Positions 9,039 through 16,529 of a stretch of 64,000 nt of DNA are shown piece by piece. The stretch is from Neobacillus niacini NBRC 15566. GTDB lineage: Bacteria; Bacillota; Bacilli; Bacillales; Cytobacillaceae. Both the position numbers and the translations under genes were made by a program. Under the pieces are notes generated by a model. The model saw only the letters and a list, made by a program, of their open reading frames with translations. It was not told the origin of the DNA and made no database searches. The stretch lies in the NCBI RefSeq assembly GCF_001591505.1, contig NZ_BCVA01000027.1, positions 1-64,000 on the forward strand, in the 5' to 3' direction. How positions within the stretch are numbered: the first letter of the stretch is position 1; every line of letters begins with the position of its first letter.

Positions 9039-9452
9039 ATTTTCTCTTTCCTTTAAAATATCTTGAATGATTTCCATATGAAAAGCAGCCCATGCTTTTT
9101 CGCGAAAATGGATAATCACACTGGCAGCAAGGGCAATAATGTAAACGAGACTAAACCCTGCCCACAGCCATTTTCCCTCATGAAATAAGTAGGTAGATAA
9201 TTGCTTTGAAAACAAGAGCAACAACCACGGAGCTGAAGAAACCAGAATTGGTATTATTCCCGACCCGTTATATTCTTTGATCATTCGGTAATGAATCAAT
9301 TGCAAGGTATGGCTATCGAGCGACTTGTAAAGAGTTTGGATTTCTTCAATTTCTTGATATTCCATCATATGGTTAATGGCATTGCCATTTTGTAACGTTC
9401 TTTTCAAGCGTAGATAAACCTTGTGAGCATCCCCTTTTGTAGAAAACAACAC
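9027..9452 (-). CDS. Hypothetical two-helix membrane protein
   Basis: This 141-residue protein has a hydrophilic, probably coiled N-terminal half (about 1-60, with EYQEIEEIQTLYKSLD). Two membrane helices follow (about 65-84 and 94-113), then a short charged tail. I do not recognise a named family; similar small proteins occur across Bacillus. The start is GTG, seven bases after GGAGGGG. It is divergent from the membrane protein at 9705, with a palindromic operator-like site between them at 9511. Confidence 0.7.
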   Translation of the reverse strand: MLFSTKGDAHKVYLRLKRTLQNGNAINHMMEYQEIEEIQTLYKSLDSHTLQLIHYRMIKEYNGSGIIPILVSSAPWLLLLFSKQLSTYLFHEGKWLWAGFSLVYIIALAASVIIHFREKAWAAFHMEIIQDILKERENAKA

Positions 9453-9510
9453 AGCGCATCCCCTCCACTGTATAGATTTCCATGAGGACTATGTTTTTAT
9501 TAAATATTTT

Positions 9511-9526
9511 AATCAAGCGCTTGATT
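9511..9526. promoter_or_regulatory. LacI-type palindrome
   Basis: AATCAAGCGCTTGATT is a perfect 16-bp palindrome with a central CG, the layout used by LacI/CcpA-family regulators. It lies between two divergent genes. A close relative (AATCAAACGTTTGATT) occurs twice near 11.9 kb. The rest of 9453-9704 holds no recognisable gene. Confidence 0.45.
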
Positions 9527-9704
9527 CGTTTTTAAAAAGAAATAGTTTTTTCCGACTACTTATTTTATTCTTTGGATTGGAAACAGGCATTAAAAAGTTC
9601 ATGTTTGTGTACGTACGGTAGTGGTTGAACAGATTACATATAATGCATTTTAGTGGATAGTATAAGAAAGGTGAAATCTGAGAAAAAAAGGGATGATGTA
9701 AGCA

Positions 9705-10229
9705 GTGAAAATAAAAGTTCAAAATTTACTTAATATTTCTATGGTCTTACTATCATGGTTAACCCTGCCCCTATTAGGGACACGTAACATAAAAAGATTT
9801 CTACCTGCCTCACTCCTCATCTTCCTGGTAGAAATGCTTCATGCAAGATATGGGAAAAAACATAGATGGTGGGTGTTCTATAACAAAACCAAATCACCTT
9901 TTTTTGGGGAATTACCTTTTCAAATTGGTCCGTTTTTAGCAGTCTCTTTGTGGTTTTTGAAGTGGACATACGGAAACTTTATGCAATTTATTTTACTAAA
10001 TGGAATTTCAACCGCTAACTTTACATTTCTAGTCACCTATTTTTCAAAGAAATTCAGGTATTATAGATTGGTTCAAATTAACAACTTCCAATTTTTCCTT
10101 TACTTCTTTTCAAAGGCATTTTTACTGTATTGGTTTCAGTACCTTATTGAATTAAGGCGTGAAAAAAATCTTTTCAATGATGAAGAAAGTACGAATAGGA
10201 ACGGGAGCAATCGTAGAAAAAGCGAATAG
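9705..10229 (+). CDS. Multi-spanning membrane protein, CBO0543-like
   Basis: This 174-residue hydrophobic protein has about four membrane segments and a charged, Asn/Arg-rich C-terminal tail. Its pattern of helices and the basic loop HARYGKKHRWWVFYNK resemble the protein encoded at 46930-47400, which I place in the CBO0543 family; the two may be distant paralogues. The function of the family is unknown. The start is GTG at 9705 with a weak GGGATGATG site, so the exact start is uncertain. A hairpin terminator follows. Confidence 0.65.
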   Translation: MKIKVQNLLNISMVLLSWLTLPLLGTRNIKRFLPASLLIFLVEMLHARYGKKHRWWVFYNKTKSPFFGELPFQIGPFLAVSLWFLKWTYGNFMQFILLNGISTANFTFLVTYFSKKFRYYRLVQINNFQFFLYFFSKAFLLYWFQYLIELRREKNLFNDEESTNRNGSNRRKSE

Positions 10230-10240
10230 AAATCATAAAA

Positions 10241-10269
10241 AAATGGCTCAGTATTGAACTAAGCCATTT
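10241..10269 (+). terminator. Terminator after the 9705-10229 gene
   Basis: AAATGGCT (10241-10248) pairs with AGCCATTT (10262-10269) and is followed by ATTTTTATT. It lies 12 bp beyond the stop codon. Confidence 0.75.
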
Positions 10270-10338
10270 ATTTTTATTGCAAAAATATTCGGTAGAAAAC
10301 TCGTAAGTTAAATATGTGTCTTTTTGGTAAAAGAGATA

Positions 10339-10527
10339 TTACTCTCCTTCGTTAACAACAATTTTATATCCTTCCTGCTTAGGACCATCTTCGTAAACTT
10401 CTCGTGATACGATGTAAAAGGTTTCCTCTTTATCGTCAGTGATTACCATCTCACTTGGACTTTTATCAACCGCTGCCGCGTCAAGGCTAAAATAACCCAT
10501 ACCTAACATTGAAACATCAAATGCCAC
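10339..10527 (-). CDS. Small hypothetical protein, 62-64 residues
   Basis: The frame encodes an acidic protein with no membrane segment (core SMLGMGYFSLDAAAVD, tail EGYKIVVNEGE). I do not recognise it. An ATG at 10533 touches the ribosome binding site AGAGGG directly, which would not work. A GTG at 10527, six bases from it, gives MAFDVSMLG and is the better start. It is monocistronic and convergent with the preceding membrane-protein gene. Confidence 0.6.
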   Translation of the reverse strand: MAFDVSMLGMGYFSLDAAAVDKSPSEMVITDDKEETFYIVSREVYEDGPKQEGYKIVVNEGE

Positions 10528-10666
10528 TTTCATCCCTCTTTTCTAGTTTTATTGCATTTTACCTTTTTTCATGAGAGGGTACAAGCTAAAATATTTGATT
10601 ATTATGAAACATTTCGGCTTCCCTTTCCGTAAATATATGGAAGTGTTCATGACAGGGGGGATTGTA

Positions 10667-10873
10667 ATGAGCGAAAAAGGTTGTATAAAATGTGGTTCTA
10701 GAGATACGGGCCAAAAAGAAGTTGCCATGACTGGGACGGGTTTATCAAAAATATTTGATGTTCAACACAACACATTTATCGTTATCTTCTGTAAAAAGTG
10801 CGGGTACTCCGAATTCTATAATAAGAAATCATCCACTTCTTCCAATATTCTAGATTTATTTTTCGGGGGATGA
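10667..10873 (+). CDS. Zinc-ribbon protein, nucleic-acid-binding type
   Basis: This 68-residue protein starts MSEKGCIKCGSRDTG and has a second pair FCKKCGYSEFY, so CxxC plus CxxC form one zinc ribbon. The sequence between, with TGTGLSKIFDVQHNTF, matches the small Bacillus Zn-ribbon proteins of unknown function annotated as nucleic-acid-binding. I place the start at 10667 because CAGGGGGGATTGTA lies just before it; an upstream in-frame ATG (10571) has no ribosome binding site. The next gene follows 26 bp later and may be co-transcribed. Confidence 0.75.
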   Translation: MSEKGCIKCGSRDTGQKEVAMTGTGLSKIFDVQHNTFIVIFCKKCGYSEFYNKKSSTSSNILDLFFGG

Positions 10874-10899
10874 TAGAAATTTATTAGGGGGAAGTTTAG

Positions 10900-11169
10900 A
10901 TGAGCGAAGTGTTATTGATCATTGTGGGCGGATACATTCTATTATCTTTGATTTTAATCCCTTTTCAATACCGTTATGTAGAGCAAATGGAAAAAATGCG
11001 GAAAGCGAACGAGAAGAAGGGTATTAGCCAAGGTGAAATGATGGAAAATATGAAATTCGAAGAACAAGTATTACATGCTAATGTACAGGGAAGTATGATT
11101 TTCTTCCTTGCGAATATTTTAGCCACAATTGTCTATAAAATGAAACATCGTCAAAAAATAGATCGATAA
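10900..11169 (+). CDS. DUF3949-like small membrane protein
   Basis: This 89-residue protein has one N-terminal helix (SEVLLIIVGGYILLSLILIPF, 2-22), a charged linker (KMRKANEKKGIS) and a second helix (about 64-79). It resembles the DUF3949 proteins of Bacillus by order and wording of these segments; that placement is from memory and not checked. The site AGGGGGAAG precedes its ATG. A perfect terminator follows, so it ends the unit that begins with the zinc-ribbon gene. Confidence 0.65.
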   Translation: MSEVLLIIVGGYILLSLILIPFQYRYVEQMEKMRKANEKKGISQGEMMENMKFEEQVLHANVQGSMIFFLANILATIVYKMKHRQKIDR

Positions 11170-11180
11170 ATTTCTTCTCA

Positions 11181-11217
11181 AACCAAAGCGGCACCAAGAA
11201 AAGGTGCCGCTTTGGTT
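11181..11217. terminator. Terminator between the DUF3949-like and NUDIX genes
   Basis: AACCAAAGCGGCACC (11181-11195) and its exact complement (11203-11217) form a 15-bp stem around a 7-nt loop. It lies between convergent genes and can serve both. Confidence 0.85.
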
Positions 11218-11235
11218 ATATGTATTTTCTTGTGA

Positions 11236-11643
11236 CTAAAAACCAACATAAAAAGGATGCATATTTTCATCTAAACAATATTCAATTCGTTGCCTAAAGT
11301 TATTCCAGGTGACCATTTCTAATGCTTCTTCTAGTTTGTAAAAACCTACTTCTAGACTCTCTGGACTGGTTGTTAATTCCCCGCCAACAGGCTTCCCCAA
11401 AAACAATGTGTTACAAATCGACCCATCTATATTTTGAAAGATTCCGCAAAACTTAAGCACCTCAATGTCGATCCCTGATTCTTCTTTTGTTTCCCTGACG
11501 ACGGCGTCCATTAAGGATTCCCCTTCTTCCACCTGACCCCCAGGCATTTCCCAGCCTCTCCGTGGTCCTTTGATTAATAAAATTTCATTCTTCTCATTTA
11601 CTACAATTGCAGCCGCTGAAACAATATGTTTTGGTACTGCCAT
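11236..11643 (-). CDS. NUDIX hydrolase
   Basis: This 135-residue hydrolase contains a complete Nudix box, G-x5-E-x7-RE-x2-EE-x-G, from GGQVEEGESL through RETKEESG (about residues 36-57). It cleaves a nucleoside diphosphate linked to another group, using the box glutamates to hold Mg2+. The preceding segment EILLIKGPRRGWEMPGG resembles ADP-ribose or oxidised-nucleotide hydrolases, but the substrate is not determined. The start is ATG after a GAGAGGGTGAG site. Confidence 0.92.
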   Translation of the reverse strand: MAVPKHIVSAAAIVVNEKNEILLIKGPRRGWEMPGGQVEEGESLMDAVVRETKEESGIDIEVLKFCGIFQNIDGSICNTLFLGKPVGGELTTSPESLEVGFYKLEEALEMVTWNNFRQRIEYCLDENMHPFYVGF

Positions 11644-11741
11644 CTTTTCTCACCCTCTCTGGCTCTATAAATACAATCTAATCAATAACGTTGAATTTGT
11701 CATTTACTTTTCAACCATACTATTACATGGAGGTGTAAATA

Positions 11742-11891
11742 ATGCCAAAAAACAAACCAATTGAATTTACAGGAAAGGTTCTAAATCAAAGGAATCAACT
11801 AACGGGTCCCGATGATGCGGGTAAGGCGGGTTATCCAGAACGCCCGAAGAATGTTACGATTCAGGATCCAAACAGTAAAGGGAAACAGTAA
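11742..11891 (+). CDS. Small basic protein, 49 residues
   Basis: ATG at 11742 follows GGAGGTG by seven bases and opens a 49-codon frame ending TAA. The product, beginning MPKNKPIEFTGKVLNQRNQ, is rich in Asn, Gln, Lys, Gly and Pro, with no hydrophobic segment. This composition resembles the minor small spore proteins (Ssp type) of Bacillus, but I cannot assign it to a named one. It is too short for many gene finders. Two 18-bp palindromes follow its stop. Confidence 0.6.
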   Translation: MPKNKPIEFTGKVLNQRNQLTGPDDAGKAGYPERPKNVTIQDPNSKGKQ

Positions 11892-11900
11892 AATTTTTTA

Positions 11901-11972
11901 TAATCAAACGTTTGATTAGGTCTTGTATGCCCTTATATACCAATGTTAAACAATTAATCAAACGTTTGATTA
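11901..11972. repeat. Pair of identical 18-bp palindromes, 54 bp apart
   Basis: TAATCAAACGTTTGATTA occurs at 11901-11918 and 11955-11972; each copy is a perfect palindrome. They lie between the convergent 49-residue ORF and the sulfatase-maturase gene. The central CG resembles LacI-family operators, but the position after two stop codons is not where an operator is expected. Confidence 0.75.
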
Positions 11973-11977
11973 GTATT

Positions 11978-13246
11978 TTAAACCTCTTGTTTTAAGCTTA
12001 AGGTAACGCAGCACTGCTTATACTTTTTCCCGCTTCCACATGGACAATGGTCATTACGCTGAGGCAGTTTCCCTTTAAAATAACGCTCCACATTCTGCTG
12101 GAATAAGCGTGCCCTTACTTTATCCCCAAGTTTGCTCATACGTTCATCTGCGTACCCATAAACCTGTTTGTAACTAGCACAGAAATAATCCACCTCTGAT
12201 GTCATTAGGTCATCGCTCCATTTTCGATTTCGAGGACAGCCTCCGTGACAGAGTTTTTTCCATTCGCAGGATTTACACGGCTCTGGTAATGTCGGCTTCA
12301 TTTTTAAAAACTTTTCATATAAAGGATGTGATAAAATTTCCTCAATCGAATGTGTGGCTACGTTCCCAATCTTCCAATCCGAATCAATGAAAAAATCACA
12401 TGGAAATGCATCGCCATTTTGCTCCAGAATAATTGTTTGCGGGCACGAAGCACGGTGAATGCATAAACCAGGATCCCGGTTCACATAAACATTCAACATT
12501 TCATCAAAAAATCGGATGGATGTCCGTGGTTCCCCGTTGTTATACCAATAGTCAAACGCCTTACAAAGAAATTCACCATATTCTTCAGGTGTTATTTCAT
12601 AATTGCCTGGAAAGTCCACCTCTTGAGAGCGAAAGTCCATACACGGAATAAACTGAACAAATGGAAATCCTTCAGACTCATAGAAGTTTAGAAGCTCAGC
12701 AGCCTTCGCCACATTCCCTTTATGTACGACAGTTAAAACATTAAAATCCACCTGTTGTTTCCTCAGATGATTGATTCCACGCATTACTCGGTCAAAGCTG
12801 CCCTGACCCCTTGATGTAATCCTCCTTGCGTCGTGTATCTCTTTCGGACCGTCAAGGCTGACTCCAATTAGAAAATTATACTTCTTAAAAAAATCAGCCC
12901 ACTCATCATTAATTAACGTTCCATTGGTCTGAAGTGTATTTGAAATCATCGTATGTTTAGGTGCATGTTTAGCTTGAAGTGTGACCACTTCTTTGAAGAA
13001 ATCTAATCCAGCAAGAAGTGGCTCCCCTCCCTGCCAGGCAAAAGTAGCAGCTCCATTAGACATTTCCATGTATTCTTTAATAAATTTTTCCAAAATACCA
13101 GAATCAATTCGATTAATCTTTGGGCCCGGTTTTCCTCCACAGGTACTATAATAACAATAATCGCAAGCCAAATTGCAATCTTCTGATACAGTCTTCCACA
13201 TCACACTGATATTCCGCTGCAATGCTGTTAAACAGCTGCTGGTCAT
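11978..13246 (-). CDS. Anaerobic sulfatase-maturating enzyme with SEC-C tail
   Basis: This 422-residue radical-SAM enzyme should convert the active-site cysteine of the neighbouring sulfatase to formylglycine. The radical-SAM cluster ligands are Cys24, Cys28 and Cys31 (CNLACDYC). The C-terminal half has the cysteine pattern of a SPASM domain with auxiliary Fe-S clusters (CIHRASCPQ, PCDFF, CKSCEWKKLCHGGCPRN, FCASY). Beyond it, residues 397-413 form a SEC-C zinc motif (CPCGSGKKYKQCC), which is not part of the classical anSME. The start is ATG after AAGGGGGACAGG. It is the last gene of the sulfated-glycan locus, 68 bp after the sulfatase. Confidence 0.93.
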   Translation of the reverse strand: MTSSCLTALQRNISVMWKTVSEDCNLACDYCYYSTCGGKPGPKINRIDSGILEKFIKEYMEMSNGAATFAWQGGEPLLAGLDFFKEVVTLQAKHAPKHTMISNTLQTNGTLINDEWADFFKKYNFLIGVSLDGPKEIHDARRITSRGQGSFDRVMRGINHLRKQQVDFNVLTVVHKGNVAKAAELLNFYESEGFPFVQFIPCMDFRSQEVDFPGNYEITPEEYGEFLCKAFDYWYNNGEPRTSIRFFDEMLNVYVNRDPGLCIHRASCPQTIILEQNGDAFPCDFFIDSDWKIGNVATHSIEEILSHPLYEKFLKMKPTLPEPCKSCEWKKLCHGGCPRNRKWSDDLMTSEVDYFCASYKQVYGYADERMSKLGDKVRARLFQQNVERYFKGKLPQRNDHCPCGSGKKYKQCCVTLSLKQEV

Positions 13247-13284
13247 TGGCCTGTCCCCCTTAGGTAATATAACGAAAATGAGAA

Positions 13285-13304
13285 GCCCTGACTCCTATCA
13301 GGGC
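13285..13304 (-). terminator. Hairpin between sulfatase and maturase genes
   Basis: GCCCTGA and TCAGGGC pair around six bases. There is no strong T-run, so it may be a weak terminator or an RNA-processing or stability hairpin that sets the ratio of the two products. Confidence 0.4.
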
Positions 13305-13314
13305 ATATTTACAC

Positions 13315-14691
13315 TTATTTAAATTCCTTAGCGTGGAATGGTCCGCCTTCTCTCATTACAGTCCATAATGGATCAACATCAAACTCCATCGTGGACATCA
13401 TGTCATCATGCCATTCGTTTAGCAGATAGACCGCCTCTTTACAAATATCTCGCATTTCCGCCGCCAGGTTATTCTGTTCATACGGATCTTCTTTCAAGTT
13501 AAACAGCATTTCTTTCGGGAACCCATTATGTCCATCGTGATAGGACCTTATATAAAGCCAGTCCTCAAAACGAACACTTCGTTGCACAACGTGAGCACAT
13601 TGTGAAAGAACTAAATAATCCCGCCCTTTATACTCACCCGTAAGTATACTGTCAGCAAAGCTTTGTCCATCCCATGATTCTGCCTTTGGTGCCCCAAGTA
13701 GATTTGCAAGTGTTGGGGCGAGGTCAATATGATAATGCAGCCCCTCGTCTATCCTTCCCTTCAGCCCTTTAGGCCATCGGATAATCATGGGTATATGACA
13801 AGTACCTTGATCAGCTGTTCCATGCTCGGAATAGATACCTAACTCACCAAGATTTTCACCATGGTCCGCACTGATTAAAATAGCGGTGTCTTCCATAATT
13901 CCAAGCTCTTCCAATTTACGGAGCACCCTTCCTACATGATCATCCATGTAGCGGATTGCACAATCATAATTATCGATAATAAAGCGGAGATCATTATAAT
14001 TTTCAATAGGTTTCGCATGGCGAGGCCATCTGAAATAATGGGATTTTGCCAATGAATTCATATGGTTAATACTGTGCTGGCAATCCCTATCCTTATGCTT
14101 CTGAAAAACTTCTTCAGTGAGCCAATCCGGCAGCGGGGTATCGGCAAATGGATGACCGTATTCTTCTGGAGTTCTATAAGGAGTATGTGGATCCCAAAAG
14201 TTTAAATGTAGAAACCAATCTTCTGCCCCTCGATTATCCTCCAGCCATTTGAGTGCAACTGGAAGGACCTTATCAGCAGATTCATGACCATTTGTTCCTA
14301 CATTAAATACCTCGTTAAACCCTGCATTGAACTTCCAGGCAGAATGTCTTTCTGCAAATGTACTAATAGTAGCTGTTTTATATCCAAGCTGCCGCAATGA
14401 ACCTGGCAGACTTTCACGATTTAATCGATCGGAAAAGTCCCGGCTGGATCCTTCGTGCCTCATATCAGCTGCCGTTCCACCATGGCCGACTACTCCATTG
14501 TGGATCCCAAATTTCCCGGACATTAAGGCTGAACGTGACGGTAAACAAGGAGCATCCGTGCAATAATAATTTGTAAATACGACACCTTCATTCGCAACCA
14601 AATCAATATTTGGTGACGTTTCGCGATGGTACCCATAGCAACCCAAATGATCGGGACGCAGCGAGTCTAAATCCAAATAGAGAATTCTCAT
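13315..14691 (-). CDS. Type I (formylglycine) sulfatase, cytosolic
   Basis: This 458-residue member of the alkaline-phosphatase-like sulfatase superfamily hydrolyses sulfate esters. The activation motif C-x-P-S-R is CLPSR (Cys49 to Arg53), inside APCLPSRSALMSG. Metal-binding residues are visible in the N-terminal DLDSLRPDHLG and in SADHGENLGE. It has no signal peptide, unlike many sulfatases, so it should act in the cytosol on imported oligosaccharides. It sits between the ABC permeases and its maturase. The sulfatase subfamily, and so the exact sulfate position removed, cannot be read here. Confidence 0.93.
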   Translation of the reverse strand: MRILYLDLDSLRPDHLGCYGYHRETSPNIDLVANEGVVFTNYYCTDAPCLPSRSALMSGKFGIHNGVVGHGGTAADMRHEGSSRDFSDRLNRESLPGSLRQLGYKTATISTFAERHSAWKFNAGFNEVFNVGTNGHESADKVLPVALKWLEDNRGAEDWFLHLNFWDPHTPYRTPEEYGHPFADTPLPDWLTEEVFQKHKDRDCQHSINHMNSLAKSHYFRWPRHAKPIENYNDLRFIIDNYDCAIRYMDDHVGRVLRKLEELGIMEDTAILISADHGENLGELGIYSEHGTADQGTCHIPMIIRWPKGLKGRIDEGLHYHIDLAPTLANLLGAPKAESWDGQSFADSILTGEYKGRDYLVLSQCAHVVQRSVRFEDWLYIRSYHDGHNGFPKEMLFNLKEDPYEQNNLAAEMRDICKEAVYLLNEWHDDMMSTMEFDVDPLWTVMREGGPFHAKEFK

Positions 14692-14728
14692 ATGTTAAAC
14701 AACCTGCCTTTGATGTATTTACTTAAAC

Positions 14729-15553
14729 TTAACCCTTAACAGATCCCGCAATTCCATCTACAAAATAACGCTGCAGCAATAAAAAGATAACGATAATAGG
14801 AAGAATAGCAATCGTTCCACCAGCGGCAATTCCAGTCCAGTCGACGATATTTTCACCACGAAGCGCATATAATCCCACTGAAAGCGGTCGTGCGTCTGGT
14901 TCGTTCAAAGTTAAAATCAGCGGCAACAAGAATGAGTTCCAAGACCAAATGAATTGCATAATGACAACACTGCCGACAACTGGTTTAGATAATGGCAGCA
15001 TGACTGTGAAGAAGGTTCTAAAAAAACCAGAGCCATCCATTACTGCAGCTTCCTCTAATTCCTTTGGAATCTTAGCGAAGAAGGTAGCAAATAACAAGAT
15101 GAAAATAATATGATTTCCGCCAGACTCTGCCAGAATTACTCCCAATCTAGTATTCATTAAACCCATTGCTTTAATTAAGTCATAGATTGGAATAATCGCA
15201 AATTCCATTGGAACAAACATACTGGCAATTAGTAGTAGATATACAACCTTTTTACCTTTGAAATCATATCTTCCTAAGGCGTACCCACATGTAGCGGTAG
15301 TAAATAAAACAATCACAATCGTCCCTACCGTTATCACTACACTATTGATAAAATACTGCTCAAAGTTCGCTTCATTCCAAGCACGAATGATATTTTCAAA
15401 TGTAAAGCTTTCAGGAATTAGCGATAAACCATTTGTAAAAAATTCATTTTGTGATTTAAATGAAGCTGATACCATCCATAAGAAAGGGTAGATCCAGATT
15501 AAACAAAATACAGACATTATGACATAAAAGATGGATTTTCTAAAAATCACCAT
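14729..15553 (-). CDS. ABC sugar transporter permease, MalG type
   Basis: This inner-membrane permease of 274 residues has six predicted helices. The EAA loop ELEEAAVMDGSGFFRTFF (about residues 165-182) contacts the ATPase. It belongs to the CUT1 (oligosaccharide) group. The start ATG overlaps the TAA stop of the MalF-type gene (TAATG), so the two permeases are translationally coupled. No ATPase gene is present in the locus; in Bacillus, CUT1 importers commonly share the MsmX ATPase, which is the likely partner. Confidence 0.93.
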   Translation of the reverse strand: MVIFRKSIFYVIMSVFCLIWIYPFLWMVSASFKSQNEFFTNGLSLIPESFTFENIIRAWNEANFEQYFINSVVITVGTIVIVLFTTATCGYALGRYDFKGKKVVYLLLIASMFVPMEFAIIPIYDLIKAMGLMNTRLGVILAESGGNHIIFILLFATFFAKIPKELEEAAVMDGSGFFRTFFTVMLPLSKPVVGSVVIMQFIWSWNSFLLPLILTLNEPDARPLSVGLYALRGENIVDWTGIAAGGTIAILPIIVIFLLLQRYFVDGIAGSVKG

Positions 15554-16518
15554 TACTGGTTACCCCCTTTCATCCTTTTCGTCACTATGGATTGGATGAT
15601 AGCAATAATAATTATTGTTACGGCAAAGAAAAGACCAGCCGCTGACGCGTAACCTAACTGCGGAAGACCCATTTCACTTGTAAACGCATATCGGTAAATA
15701 TAAGTAGACACTACGTCTGTTGCAAAGAATGGACCACCGTTTGTCATGGTTTTAATTAAATCAAATGCTTTTAATGAGTTCACAACATTTAGCAATAAAA
15801 TAATTGTTCCGATTGGTATTAATAGTGGAACAGTGATATGGAAAAACTTCCGAGTCCCTGAGGCACCGTCTACATCCGCTGCTTCATAAAGGTCCTTTGG
15901 AATGGATTGCAAGCCTGCAAGCCAATAAATTAAATTTACACCAAGGTTTTTCCAGACAGATATTAAAATTACAGTAAACATTGACCAAGTAGCATCACCT
16001 AACCAGTTGATTGGCTGATCAAGAATACCCAGCTTAAAAAGTGAATCGTTTACGGCACCATCACTCCCCCAGATAAATACCATGATAATCCCCACAATGG
16101 AAGTTGTCGTAACAACCGGAAGGAAGATAAAGGTACGGAAAAGATTAGAGGCTTTAAGTCCTGGACGATGGAGTATGACTGCCAGCACTAAGGCAATAAT
16201 TAAGTGGAAAGGTACGGTACCCAGCATAAATTTGAAACTATTTTTAAACGCATTCCAAAAGTATGGATCTTTTGCCACATTGATAAAGTTTTGCATTCCT
16301 ACGAATGTTGAGTCAGGCGTTAAGCCTGACCAATCCAACATTGCGTAATACCAGCTGGCCATAATCGGCCAGCCTTGAAACATTGCAAATAATAATAAGG
16401 TTGGGGCTAAAAATAGCCAACACCACACTTCGTTTTTCATCGTTCGTTTTTTCCTAGGTTTTCTCTTTTCGGTGGCTCGAGTTGCGGTTGTCGTTATGGA
16501 ACTAACGGTATTTTTCAT
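15553..16518 (-). CDS. ABC sugar transporter permease, MalF type
   Basis: This permease of 321 residues has a basic, Thr/Arg/Lys-rich N-terminus followed by six helices. The EAA loop is LYEAADVDGASGTRKFFHI. It pairs with the MalG-type protein to form the channel of a CUT1 importer. It follows the binding-protein gene by 11 bp and overlaps the next permease by one base, so all three are one transcript. The start ATG has GGGGATTAG upstream. Confidence 0.93.
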   Translation of the reverse strand: MKNTVSSITTTATRATEKRKPRKKRTMKNEVWCWLFLAPTLLLFAMFQGWPIMASWYYAMLDWSGLTPDSTFVGMQNFINVAKDPYFWNAFKNSFKFMLGTVPFHLIIALVLAVILHRPGLKASNLFRTFIFLPVVTTTSIVGIIMVFIWGSDGAVNDSLFKLGILDQPINWLGDATWSMFTVILISVWKNLGVNLIYWLAGLQSIPKDLYEAADVDGASGTRKFFHITVPLLIPIGTIILLLNVVNSLKAFDLIKTMTNGGPFFATDVVSTYIYRYAFTSEMGLPQLGYASAAGLFFAVTIIIIAIIQSIVTKRMKGGNQ

Positions 16519-16529
16519 TGACTAATCCC

